The notes below the pieces were generated by a model. It saw only the letters and a list, made by a program, of their open reading frames with translations. It made no database searches and was not told where the DNA came from. Of a DNA stretch of 64,000 nucleotides, positions 35,491 to 43,543 are shown piece after piece. The stretch's first letter is position 1. Each line of letters starts with the position of its first letter. The stretch comes from Streptomyces kanamyceticus (GTDB lineage Bacteria > Actinomycetota > Actinomycetes > Streptomycetales > Streptomycetaceae): assembly GCF_008704495.1 (NCBI RefSeq), contig NZ_CP023699.1, forward strand, positions 6,200,001 to 6,264,000, written 5' to 3'. The position numbers and the translations under genes were made by a program.

Positions 35491-36679
35491 CGAGCAGGGC
35501 GCAGCAGGCGGCGGCCACCGGGACCCCGTAGCCCGCGGCGGGGCCCAGGTGCTCCACCGCCCAGCCGCCGCCCGCCGCGCCGCCCGCGATGCCCCCGAGG
35601 AGCCCGGTCACGGCGAGCGTCATGCCCTCGTTGAGCCGGTCCTCCGGGGTGCGCTCCTGGACGAGCGTCATGCCGGTGACCATGGTGGGCGCCGTCGCCA
35701 TCCCGGCGATCAGCAGCGCTCCGGAGAGGGCGATCAGCGAATCGGTGACCGTCACGGACAGGAGCGGCAGCGTCATCAGGGCCGCCATCGCCGCGCCGCA
35801 CAGCAACTGCCTGCGCACCAGCGGGCCGCGTGGTCGCACCGCTCCGTAGACCAGGCCCGCCGCGCAGGACCCCGCGGCCTGGAGGGCGAGGACCGCGCCC
35901 GCGGCCGACTTGTGCCCCTGCGCGTCGGCGAAGGCGATCGTGACGACCTCCAGGGAGCCGAAGACGGCGCCGGTGGCGAGGAAGGCGACCAGGAGGGCGG
36001 GCATCCCGCGCGCGCGGAGCGGCGACGGGCTCTCCGGGGAGGCTTCCGTACGTCCTCCCGGTGACGTTTCCGTACGTCCACGGGGCGGGGGTTCCGTCGC
36101 GCGCTGGGCGGCGAAGACCAGCACGCCGGTCAGCAGCAGGACCACGCCGATCAGGGTGCCCGCCTGCGGGAAGAGCGCGCCGCAGAGGAAGGCGGCGAGC
36201 ACCGGGCCGAGCATGAAGCAGAGCTCGTCGGCGGCCTGTTCGAAGGAGTTGGCGGTGTGCACCGCGGGGGCGTCGCCCTTGAGCAGATGCGCCCAGCGGG
36301 CCCGGGACATGCCGCCCGTGTTGGGGGTCGTGGCCGTCGCGGCGTACGAGGCGAAGAGCGTCCAGTCGGGTGCTCCGTAGCGCACGCAGAGCAGCAGGGA
36401 GAGCGAGCCGAGCGCGGCGAAGGCGGTGGCGGGGACGGCGACGCGCGCCTGGCCGTGCCGGTCCACGAGCCGCGCGGTCCACGGCGCGACGACGGCGGTC
36501 GCGGCGAGGCCGGTCGCGGTGACGGCACCGGCCAGGGCGTAGGAGCCGCGGGCCCCGGAGATCATGATCACGGCGCTCACGCTGAACATGCCCATGGGCA
36601 GCCGGGCGATGAGGTTCCCGACGGTGAAGGCGGTGGCGCCGGGTATCGCGAAGAGGCGGGCGTAGGGGTTGCGGGGCAT
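35414..36679 (-). CDS. MFS transporter
   Basis: 421 residues with twelve predicted spans in two halves separated by an Arg/Pro/Ser-rich loop (RATEPPPRGRTETSPGG). The motif-A-like loop is ARLVDRHGQARVAVP. The N-terminus PRNPYARLFAIPGATAFTVG resembles drug-efflux or sugar-efflux MFS proteins of actinobacteria; the substrate is unknown. ATG 36679 is chosen because GAGGG lies seven bases upstream and the longer frame starts within the divergent promoter. Divergent from the LysR gene, which is the likely regulator. Confidence 0.88.
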   Translation of the reverse strand: MPRNPYARLFAIPGATAFTVGNLIARLPMGMFSVSAVIMISGARGSYALAGAVTATGLAATAVVAPWTARLVDRHGQARVAVPATAFAALGSLSLLLCVRYGAPDWTLFASYAATATTPNTGGMSRARWAHLLKGDAPAVHTANSFEQAADELCFMLGPVLAAFLCGALFPQAGTLIGVVLLLTGVLVFAAQRATEPPPRGRTETSPGGRTEASPESPSPLRARGMPALLVAFLATGAVFGSLEVVTIAFADAQGHKSAAGAVLALQAAGSCAAGLVYGAVRPRGPLVRRQLLCGAAMAALMTLPLLSVTVTDSLIALSGALLIAGMATAPTMVTGMTLVQERTPEDRLNEGMTLAVTGLLGGIAGGAAGGGWAVEHLGPAAGYGVPVAAACCALLVSSAQACATRTPAPPPARPRVPNGT

Positions 36680-36762
36680 GGGCCCACCCTCGCCGGGGGT
36701 GATCGGTGGGGTCCAACACCTGTCACGTGCCCATTCACGCATCCGCGTTGTAGGTTCCTGCG

Positions 36763-37782
36763 ATGACCGCAGACCTGACAGGTTCAGCAGCGCCCGGGGG
36801 ACCGGCAGACCCCGTCGTACGCCGTGATGTGGACCCGCGGCTGCTGCGCGGCTTCGTCGCGGTCGCGCAGGAGCTGCACTTCACGCGGGCGGCCGGGCGG
36901 CTGTACGTGGCGCAGCAGGCCCTGAGCCGTGATGTCCGGCGCCTGGAGCGCGAGTTGGGGGCGGAGCTCTTCGTCCGCACCACCCGGCAGGTCACGCTGA
37001 CCGCCGACGGCGAGCGGCTGCTGCCGTACGCGCGCCGGGTGCTCGCGGCGCAGGACGACCTGGTCGCGGCCTTCGCGGGCGCGGCGCGTCCGCTGCTGGT
37101 CGATCTGAACAGCCCCGGACTGGTCTTCGGGCGGGTCCTGGCGCGGGCCCGCGAACTCGCCCCTGACTGCGAGCTGATGGCCCGCTTCGAGAGCGGGCTC
37201 ACCGGTGCGGCGGCCGAGATGGCGGCGGGGCGCGTCGACGTCTCCTTCGGACGGTTCGCGGGCCTCGACCCGGCTCTGCGGTCCGGCCTCGCCCACCAGC
37301 CGGTGCGCTACGAGCCGATGGCCGTACTGCTGCCCCAGGGGCATCCGCTGACGGAGCTCGACGCGGTGCCGCTTGCCGCGCTCGCGGGCGAGACCGTGTA
37401 CGCGGGGGCGGGCAACCCCCGCACGCCGGAGTGGACCGACCTCGCGCGACGCCTCTTCGAGGGGCGCGGCATCGCGATCGCGCCACCCGCACCGCTCGCC
37501 GTCGGCGCCGAGGAGTTCGGGCGGCTCATGGCGAAGAAGCGCCATCCGGTCCTCGCCGTGGTCGACTTCCCGGCCATGCCGGGCGCGGAGCTGCGGCCGC
37601 TCGTCGATCCCGTTCCGCTGTCGCCCGTGTCGATGGTGTGGCGAAAGGGCCTGGTCCATCCGGGTGTTACCGCGCTGCGCGCGGCGGCGGCGGAACTCGC
37701 GGCGGAGGAGGGGTGGCTGGAGAAGCCCGCCGACGGGTGGCTGCCCGCCGTGGACGCACTCGTCATGGCGAGTCGCGTGTGA
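36763..37782 (+). CDS. LysR-family transcriptional regulator
   Basis: 339 residues. The N-terminal winged helix begins at about residue 24: RLLRGFVAVAQELHFTRAAGRLYVAQQALSRDVRRLE. The effector-binding domain follows. Divergent from the MFS gene with 83 bp between the two starts, the classic LysR layout, so it probably controls both itself and the transporter. ATG 36763 has TAGG upstream. The effector is unknown. Confidence 0.9.
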   Translation: MTADLTGSAAPGGPADPVVRRDVDPRLLRGFVAVAQELHFTRAAGRLYVAQQALSRDVRRLERELGAELFVRTTRQVTLTADGERLLPYARRVLAAQDDLVAAFAGAARPLLVDLNSPGLVFGRVLARARELAPDCELMARFESGLTGAAAEMAAGRVDVSFGRFAGLDPALRSGLAHQPVRYEPMAVLLPQGHPLTELDAVPLAALAGETVYAGAGNPRTPEWTDLARRLFEGRGIAIAPPAPLAVGAEEFGRLMAKKRHPVLAVVDFPAMPGAELRPLVDPVPLSPVSMVWRKGLVHPGVTALRAAAAELAAEEGWLEKPADGWLPAVDALVMASRV

Positions 37783-38174
37783 CGGGGGGGGCGGGTGAGC
37801 GGTGTGGTGGGTGTCGTGAGTGTGGCGGGTGGTGACCATACCGATGCGTTGCGCAACTGTTATGAGGGGTGAGAGGCGTACGGGGGAGGCAGAAATGTCC
37901 TTGCATGCCGGGCAGTTCGGGCGGGTGGTGAGGGCGGGGGCGGGGCGTCGCGTGCCACTCCTTGATGCTCAATTCGCTTAGGCGAAGGGATGATTGGCTG
38001 CTCCCCATGCCTAGATATCGCTCCTCATAACTATCGCTAACGGGCAACGGGTTGGCGTCCGTAACGGCTTCGACGCGATACACAGCCCGCTCCTAGGCTG
38101 ACGATCTCAACCGGCCGCACGCGTGGAACACCGCACGTCATGCGGCGGGGCCCCACACCTGCCGGGAGAACGTT
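37783..38174. other. 392-bp intergenic region before the lipoprotein gene
   Basis: Features seen: a perfect palindrome GTTGCGCAAC (37848-37857), TATCGCT twice near 38011-38035, and a possible promoter TTCGAC (38069-38074) with TAGGCT (38094-38099) for the lipoprotein gene. No convincing ORF or structured RNA. Confidence 0.55.
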
Positions 38175-38771
38175 TTGCTCCGCAAGAACACCGCGCTGCG
38201 CTTCGCCGCGCCCGTCGCCGTACTCGCCCTCGCGCTGACCGCCTGCGGCGGCGGTGACGACGACAAGTCGGACGACAAGAAGGCCGACGCGCCCAAGTCG
38301 CAGACCAAGCCGAAGGAGGCTCCCGCCCTGGCGGCGGGTGACAGCACCACCGGCAAGGTGAAGGAGGGCGACGCCACCGTGACGTACGACGTCGCCGCGC
38401 AGAAGATCGACGTCGGCACGGAGGCCGAGACCAAGAAGCTGGTCCAGGACCCGAGCAAGGCCAAGGGCATGGTCCCCGCGGTCGCCCACCTGAAGTTCAC
38501 GCACAAGGGCGGCGCCCCCCTCAAGGACACGCCGGACGTCTCGGACACCACGGAGATCTACGCGGACGGCGCCCGCGGTGGCCTGCTGATCGGCGCCGCC
38601 GAGGACGCGGCGGGCTGCGAGGAGAAGCTGGACCTGGAGGGCTGGAAGAGCGGCGAGAGCCACGTGCTCTGCGAGACGTACCTGATCCCGGCGGGTTCGA
38701 AGTCCCTTGAGGTCCACTGGGCCGAGAAGGAGGACGGGAAGCCGGTGATCTGGAAGTTCGCGGCGAAGTAG
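38175..38771 (+). CDS. secreted lipoprotein of unknown function
   Basis: 198 residues. Signal peptide with lipobox LALTACGGG, then a Lys/Asp-rich linker (DDKSDDKKADAPK) and a compact beta-rich domain with GDATVTYDVAAQKIDVG, VAHLKFTHKGG and LEVHWAEKEDGKPVIW. Two cysteines (GCEEKL, VLCETY) could form a disulfide. The start is TTG 38175 behind GGGAG. I do not recognise the domain; similar small Streptomyces lipoproteins are common and uncharacterised. Confidence 0.85.
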   Translation: MLRKNTALRFAAPVAVLALALTACGGGDDDKSDDKKADAPKSQTKPKEAPALAAGDSTTGKVKEGDATVTYDVAAQKIDVGTEAETKKLVQDPSKAKGMVPAVAHLKFTHKGGAPLKDTPDVSDTTEIYADGARGGLLIGAAEDAAGCEEKLDLEGWKSGESHVLCETYLIPAGSKSLEVHWAEKEDGKPVIWKFAAK

Positions 38772-38883
38772 CCCGGCTTCGACGGTCGCGATCCGACGCG
38801 GCGGCGTCGTGAAGCGGTCGCGCATCATGCCCTTCGTGGGCGATGCGCGACCGCTTTCGTGCTTTCTCTGGGGGTATCCGACC

Positions 38884-39528
38884 TCAGTACCCGACCGTGA
38901 ACCGCCCCCTGTGGTGCTCCGGCCGCTCCGCCTCGTCCAGGAGCGCGATGGCGAAGTCCTCCATGGAGATGGCCGAGTTGCCTTCCGTGTCCACCAGGAT
39001 CTCGTCCTTGGCGAGGCGGAACTCGCCCGTACGGGTGCCCGGTTCGAAGAGGGCCGAGGGGCTCAGGTAGGTCCAGGCGACGTCCGTCTCCGTCGTGCGC
39101 ACCTCGTCGTACTGCGCGTTGGAGGCCGCCGCGATGTGCCGCCAGGCCGCGGGGACGTACCTCGGGTCGTCGATCGCCAGGACGCCCTCCGTGCCGGGGA
39201 CCGTCAGGCTGCCCGCGCCGCCGATGACCAGCAGGCGGACGCCGGTGCCCGCGAGGCCCGCCAGGAGTGACCTGGTGATGGCGGGGTGCTCGGCCTCGCG
39301 GCCCGGGGCGGGTCTCGTGGCGTTCACGACCAGGTCCTGGCCCGCGCTCAACCGGCGTACGTCGTCCGGGACTCCGGCGTCGCCCGTGCGGTGCGTGGCG
39401 TCGGGGTGGAGGTCGGCGAAGCGGGCGGCGTCGCGTACGACGGCGGTGACCTCGTGGCCGCGGGACAGGGCCTCGGTGACGACGCGGCTGCCGGAGTTTC
39501 CCGCTGCTCCGAAGACGGTGATGCGCAT
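38884..39528 (-). CDS. NAD(P)-binding oxidoreductase, atypical SDR / NmrA-like
   Basis: 214 residues. A Rossmann start, ITVFGAAGNSGSRVVTEALSRGHEVTAVVRD, with GxxGxxG, marks an atypical short-chain dehydrogenase of the NAD(P)H-binding family (PF13460). The usual YxxxK is not evident, so it may be an NADPH sensor or an NADPH:quinone-type enzyme. It follows the EamA transporter gene by 45 bp, probably the same transcript and under the MarR regulator across the divergent promoter. ATG 39528. Confidence 0.87.
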   Translation of the reverse strand: MRITVFGAAGNSGSRVVTEALSRGHEVTAVVRDAARFADLHPDATHRTGDAGVPDDVRRLSAGQDLVVNATRPAPGREAEHPAITRSLLAGLAGTGVRLLVIGGAGSLTVPGTEGVLAIDDPRYVPAAWRHIAAASNAQYDEVRTTETDVAWTYLSPSALFEPGTRTGEFRLAKDEILVDTEGNSAISMEDFAIALLDEAERPEHHRGRFTVGY

Positions 39529-39573
39529 GGTGGGCTCCTTGAGGGTGAGGTGGAAGGGGTCGGGGGGAGAGGG

Positions 39574-40518
39574 CTACGCGCGGCGTGCGGCGGCGCGGCG
39601 TTGCTGGCCGAGCAGCACGCTCGCCACCACCAGGACCAGTCCGGCCAGCTGCCAGACGGTCAGGGTCTGGCCCAGGAAGAGCAGGCCCGCGAGCGTGGCG
39701 ACGACCGGGTTCGTCAGGCCGAGGAAGGAGACGGAGGAGGCGGGCAGGCGCTCGATGCCGCGGAACCAGAGGGCGTACGCGATGGCCGTGCCGATGATGC
39801 CGAGGTAGGCGTATCCGGCGATGTTGGCGCCGGTGAAGTGGTCGGGCAGGCCCTCGGCGGTGAGGGCGATGGGGGCCAGGACCAGGCCGCCGACGGTGAG
39901 CTGCCAGCCGGTCAGTGTCAGCAGGGAGACGCCTTCGGGGCGGCCCCAGCGCTTGCTGAGCACCACGGCGAGTGCCATGAGCGTGGTCGCCGTCAGCATC
40001 GCCGCGATGCCCGCGAGGTCGACGGCGGCGCTGCCGCGCAGGACGAGCAGGGCGACGCCCGCGACGCCGACGAGTCCAGCGATCAACGTACGGCGCGTGG
40101 GCCGCACCTTCAGTACGCCGATGCCGAAGCCCGCCACGAGCAGGGGCATGACCGCGCTGATCGTGGACGCGACGCCGCCGGGCAGCCGGTACGCGCCGAA
40201 GAAGAGGAGCGGGAAGAACGCCCCGAAGTTGAGTACGCCCAGCACGGCCGCCTTCCACCACCAGTCGCCGCGAGGCAGTCGCCGGGTGAGGGCGAGCAGG
40301 ATCAGGCCCGCGGGCAGCGCGCGCAGGGCGGCGGCGAGCAGGGGGCGGTCCGGGGGCAGCAGCTCGGTGGTCGTGACGTAGGTGGTGCCCCAGGTGGCGG
40401 GGCCGATGGCGGCGAGGGCGGCGATGCCTGCGGCGCCTGCCGTGCCCTTGGCCGAGCGCTTCATGGTGATGCTGCGGGCGGCTGCTGCTGCGGTGGCGGT
40501 GCTGCTGCTGACGGACAT
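39574..40518 (-). CDS. EamA/DMT-family transporter
   Basis: 314 residues, ten predicted spans as two EamA repeats, with IGPATWGTTYVTTTELLPP near the start, ALAVVLSKRWGRPEGVS between the repeats, and GTAIAYALWFRGIERLPASSVSFLGLTNPVVATL in the second. Family members export metabolites or drugs. ATG 40518 has GAGGGGAAG upstream; the longer frame would run into the operator. First gene of a two-gene unit with the oxidoreductase, divergent from MarR. Confidence 0.9.
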   Translation of the reverse strand: MSVSSSTATAAAAARSITMKRSAKGTAGAAGIAALAAIGPATWGTTYVTTTELLPPDRPLLAAALRALPAGLILLALTRRLPRGDWWWKAAVLGVLNFGAFFPLLFFGAYRLPGGVASTISAVMPLLVAGFGIGVLKVRPTRRTLIAGLVGVAGVALLVLRGSAAVDLAGIAAMLTATTLMALAVVLSKRWGRPEGVSLLTLTGWQLTVGGLVLAPIALTAEGLPDHFTGANIAGYAYLGIIGTAIAYALWFRGIERLPASSVSFLGLTNPVVATLAGLLFLGQTLTVWQLAGLVLVVASVLLGQQRRAAARRA

Positions 40519-40554
40519 GACGCTTCCCCTCGCTGTTCCCCTGAACGCTGTTAT

Positions 40555-40568
40555 TCTCAACGTTGAGA
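40555..40568. promoter_or_regulatory. MarR operator 1: 14-bp perfect palindrome
   Basis: TCTCAACGTTGAGA is perfectly symmetric and lies 36 bp upstream of the EamA start. It is repeated as operator 2, and lies between divergent genes one of which is a MarR regulator. Confidence 0.8.
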
Positions 40569-40601
40569 TAAATATGGACCCTGGATCTACGAACGTCAAG
40601 T

Positions 40602-40617
40602 ATCTGAACGTTGAGAT
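40602..40617. promoter_or_regulatory. MarR operator 2
   Basis: ATCTGAACGTTGAGAT matches operator 1 (AACGTTGAGA shared) with a single mismatch in symmetry. It ends 29 bp before the MarR ATG, so occupancy would block marR transcription. Centre-to-centre distance to operator 1 is about 48 bp. Confidence 0.75.
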
Positions 40618-40646
40618 ATCGGGCTCCCTGAGGAAGAGGTGCGGAG

Positions 40647-41210
40647 ATGGCTGAGCGGAAGACCGCGGTCCAGGCGGCGGAGCGGGCCGGAGCCGACGTC
40701 GGCTCCGACGCCATAGACGAGCTGCGCGGTCAGTGGCGCCGCGAGCGCCCCGACCTGGAGCTCGCGCACCTGGACGCGATGGCGCTGGTCGGCCGCATCA
40801 AGCGGGCCGACCATCTGCTGAGCAAGGGCATGAAGACGGTCTTCGTCGAATACGGCCTGGAGTTCGCGGAGTTCGACGTCCTCGCCACGCTCCGCCGCGT
40901 CGGCGCCCCGCACGAGCTGACCGCGGGTGGCCTCATCAAGACCGCGATGGTGACCTCGGGCGCCATCACGAACCGCCTCGACAAACTGGAACGCAAGGGC
41001 CTGATCGAACGCCACCCCGACCCCACCGACCGCCGCGCCATCCGCGTCCGCCTCACGGAGGCGGGCCTGGACCTGGTCGACCGCGCGGTGGTCGCCCACG
41101 TGGAGAACGAGGAACGCATGCTGGCCGCTCTGACGCCGGGCGACCGCGCGGCACTCGACGGGGCGCTGCGGCGGCTGTTGGTGTCGTTGGGGGATACGCA
41201 TCTGGGGTGA
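40647..41210 (+). CDS. MarR-family transcriptional regulator
   Basis: 187 residues. The winged-helix core is FAEFDVLATLRRVGAPHELTAGGLIKTAMVTSGAITNRLDKLERKGLIERHPDPTDRRAIRVRLTEAG, given here as successive parts of one continuous domain (about 72-140). ATG 40647 follows GAGGTGCGGAG. Divergent from the EamA-oxidoreductase unit, with two near-identical palindromes in between, so it is very likely their repressor. The inducer is unknown. Confidence 0.93.
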   Translation: MAERKTAVQAAERAGADVGSDAIDELRGQWRRERPDLELAHLDAMALVGRIKRADHLLSKGMKTVFVEYGLEFAEFDVLATLRRVGAPHELTAGGLIKTAMVTSGAITNRLDKLERKGLIERHPDPTDRRAIRVRLTEAGLDLVDRAVVAHVENEERMLAALTPGDRAALDGALRRLLVSLGDTHLG

Positions 41211-41438
41211 TGGGGGCGTTGCTTTCGCGGACGCGGACGGCTCGCGGGCAGGGGCATCCGCTGTGGCGCTCGGTGATCAACTAGGCGCATCTGGCGATCG
41301 TTTTGCGCCAACGGCAGGAGCTTTGAGCTGCTACGTCCATGTATGCCTTGTGCCGTGTCGGCCTCGGCCTGGCCTCGTCTTTCGCGCATGGATAGCTTGG
41401 TTCACTCAAGAGAACTCTCGCCCCATCAGGAGCTGACC

Positions 41439-42098
41439 GTGAACCGCCGACCTACGCTGCTCGCAGCGGCCGCCATGACTGCTGCGGCGGTCCTCTCGCT
41501 CTCGGCCTGCGGAGGGGGCGACGGAGGGTCCAAGGAGAACGAGAAGATCGCCGGCGCGGGCTCGGGAGACCAGAAGAAGGAGTCGCCGTCGTCCAAGCCG
41601 TCGGACGACGGGATCGACCGTCCTGAGGTCACCCTGCCCGAGGGCGACAACCTCGTCTTCTCTCCTGAGACGACGGGTGAGGCGAAGGCGGACGCGGTGC
41701 TGCGAGACAACGCCGAGTACCTGCGGGCCATTGATGAGGCGATCGCCAAGCAGGACCCCAAGTCCGAGGCCGTTGTCTTCTACAGCAAGGACTCGGCCCT
41801 GCTCGGAACGGTGGATTGGGTCAGCGGTTTCATCAAGGACGACACAACGCTGACGGGCACGGTGCGCTACTTCAATCGCAAGGTCGTCTTCAGCAAGGAC
41901 GGCTCGGCGGGGCTGACCTACTGCGCCGATGAGTCCAAGGGCTACACGCAGGACCGCAAGACGAAGAAGGTCAACGTCACGCCGGCCACCAAGGACTCGT
42001 ACGTCTTCTACAACGACCGGCTGCGTAAGAACGCCAAGGGCGTCTGGCAGGTCACCAAGAGCACCTCGGAGCGGGGCAGTAAGGTGTGCCAGCCGTGA
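41439..42098 (+). CDS. lipoprotein of unknown function, start of the accessory island
   Basis: 219 residues. Signal peptide with lipobox LSLSACGGG, an acidic/Lys linker, then an unrecognised domain with LRDNAEYLRAIDEAIAKQDP, YFNRKVVFSKDGSAG and VFYNDRLRKNAKGVWQV, the last resembling mature parts of NTF2-like secreted proteins. GTG 41439 has AGGAG seven bases upstream. Its stop overlaps the next start (GTGA), so the two secreted products are probably co-translated partners. Confidence 0.82.
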   Translation: MNRRPTLLAAAAMTAAAVLSLSACGGGDGGSKENEKIAGAGSGDQKKESPSSKPSDDGIDRPEVTLPEGDNLVFSPETTGEAKADAVLRDNAEYLRAIDEAIAKQDPKSEAVVFYSKDSALLGTVDWVSGFIKDDTTLTGTVRYFNRKVVFSKDGSAGLTYCADESKGYTQDRKTKKVNVTPATKDSYVFYNDRLRKNAKGVWQVTKSTSERGSKVCQP

Positions 42099-43132
42099 AC
42101 CGGAGGGGGATGACTCTGGTCGTGCTCGTTGCTGTGGCCCTCACCGCTCAGGCCTCGCCGTCGGCATGGGCTGACCGCACGAGCACCAGCGGTTCGAGCA
42201 AAGAGGCAAAGGGCGGCAAGGGCGATCGCACCATCACTGTGCAGACGAAGGTGCAGACCTCCGTCAACGGTGACTCGAGGTCCGCTCAGACCGGCAACCT
42301 CTCTTCGGCGGACAGCAATTGGAATCCCCCCGCGTGCTGGTACGAGCCCGCGTTCTCGCCCAAGGAGATCGAGAAGACGGTCAAGGCGTGGCGTGGCTTC
42401 GGCAAGGGCGTTCCGTTCATCGGCGGTGTCGGGGAGTTCGTGGGCAACTACCTCGACAGTCGCTACAAGGACGGCAAGCCGTACAAGGACTACAACCTCG
42501 ACAAGCAGGGCAAGGGGATGTTCTGGGCCGCGGCGCCCAATCCGAACCGCAAGGACGACCCCGAGGCCAGCGCCTGCGACAAGCAGCCCTTCTGGGTGGA
42601 TGACGGCGAGACGCCTGATGAGCCCCTCGCCGTAACCCCGAAGATCCTTGCCGAGTACGCCTACGACGAACTTCCTGTCCCCGGCACCCAGATCGAGATG
42701 GCGCCGGAGGGAACGACGAAGGTCAATCTCCCGACCTGGGTCTGGTTGAACAAGGCGAGGTTCAAGACGGTGTCGGTCACCGCGAGCATCCCTGGCTCGG
42801 GTCTCTCCGCGACCACGACCGCGAAGCCCGTGGCCCTCACGCTCACTCCGGGGACGGACGATGCCGAGACTTATCCCGCCTCGGGGGAGTGCCCCATCGA
42901 GAACGGGAAGATCGGCACGCCCCGAGCCAAGGGCACGCCCGTGGACACGGCGCCGCCGTGCGGCGTGAGGTACCTGCGGTCGTCAGGCGACGGCTCGTAC
43001 AACCTCCAGGCCACGGTTACCTGGGAGATCAGCTGGACCAGCACCACCGGCGAGGGCGGAGACCTTCCTGCCGGGCAGTTCGGAGCGGATCAGCAGGTCA
43101 AGGTCGAGGAGATCCAGTCCATCAACCGGTGA
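42095..43132 (+). CDS. secreted protein of unknown function
   Basis: 345 residues with a clear signal peptide (TLVVLVAVALTAQASPSAWA). The mature part has few recognisable features: a Thr/Ser-rich start, CWYEPAFSPKEIEKTVKAW, GMFWAAAPNPNRKDDPEAS, and a C-terminal beta-rich region with four Cys in total. GTG 42095 overlaps the stop of the lipoprotein gene in GTGA. An ATG at 42110 is too close to its GGAGG. The context (toxin island) suggests an envelope-associated role, unproven. Confidence 0.78.
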   Translation: MNRRGMTLVVLVAVALTAQASPSAWADRTSTSGSSKEAKGGKGDRTITVQTKVQTSVNGDSRSAQTGNLSSADSNWNPPACWYEPAFSPKEIEKTVKAWRGFGKGVPFIGGVGEFVGNYLDSRYKDGKPYKDYNLDKQGKGMFWAAAPNPNRKDDPEASACDKQPFWVDDGETPDEPLAVTPKILAEYAYDELPVPGTQIEMAPEGTTKVNLPTWVWLNKARFKTVSVTASIPGSGLSATTTAKPVALTLTPGTDDAETYPASGECPIENGKIGTPRAKGTPVDTAPPCGVRYLRSSGDGSYNLQATVTWEISWTSTTGEGGDLPAGQFGADQQVKVEEIQSINR

Positions 43133-43187
43133 GCGAAAGGGCTGGGCCCAACCCCCGGCCCTTTCAGGGGCGAGTGTTTGGGCATCG

Positions 43188-43478
43188 TCATTTCGCGTAG
43201 GGGACGGAACGGCCGAGCGCCTGGTCGGTGATGCATATCCGCATGTTCGCTTCGTGCAGGTTCTTGGCGAGATCGTTGATCGCCTTCGTGCGGCCCTCGA
43301 CGATGACTTGAGTGAGGTAAGTCAAACGCGCCAGTGGCTCAGATATGCGCTCCGCTGCCACGTCGGCGACGTCGGGCTCTGCCGGTTGCTCGACGTGACG
43401 TGGGCGAGCCTTGCGGATTGAGGTGCGGAGATTGTTGACGGCCTCACTGTCATGTTTGAACTTCCCCTTGTCGGCCAT
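43188..43478 (-). CDS. small helical protein divergent from the toxin gene
   Basis: 96 residues, basic N-terminus (ADKGKFKHDSEAVNNLR) then a largely helical C-terminal half (AERISEPLARLTYLTQVIVEGRTKAINDLAKNLHEANMRI). ATG 43478 gives a protein of WXG100-like size, but no WxG is present. It is the only minus-strand gene in the island and shares a 65-bp promoter gap with the toxin. A secretion partner or regulator for the toxin is one possibility; I cannot assign it. Confidence 0.6.
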   Translation of the reverse strand: MADKGKFKHDSEAVNNLRTSIRKARPRHVEQPAEPDVADVAAERISEPLARLTYLTQVIVEGRTKAINDLAKNLHEANMRICITDQALGRSVPYAK

Positions 43479-43543
43479 GATTTGATCACCCGTTCCTCGT
43501 ACGTTGAAAGTGTCCGCTGTTCTGAACAAGAGGCTAGCTTGGC

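Noticed and set aside
37848..37857. GTTGCGCAAC palindrome, with TGCGTTGCGCAA shared near 60957
   Set aside because: Short and easily formed by chance in this composition; no common regulator or gene type links the two places.
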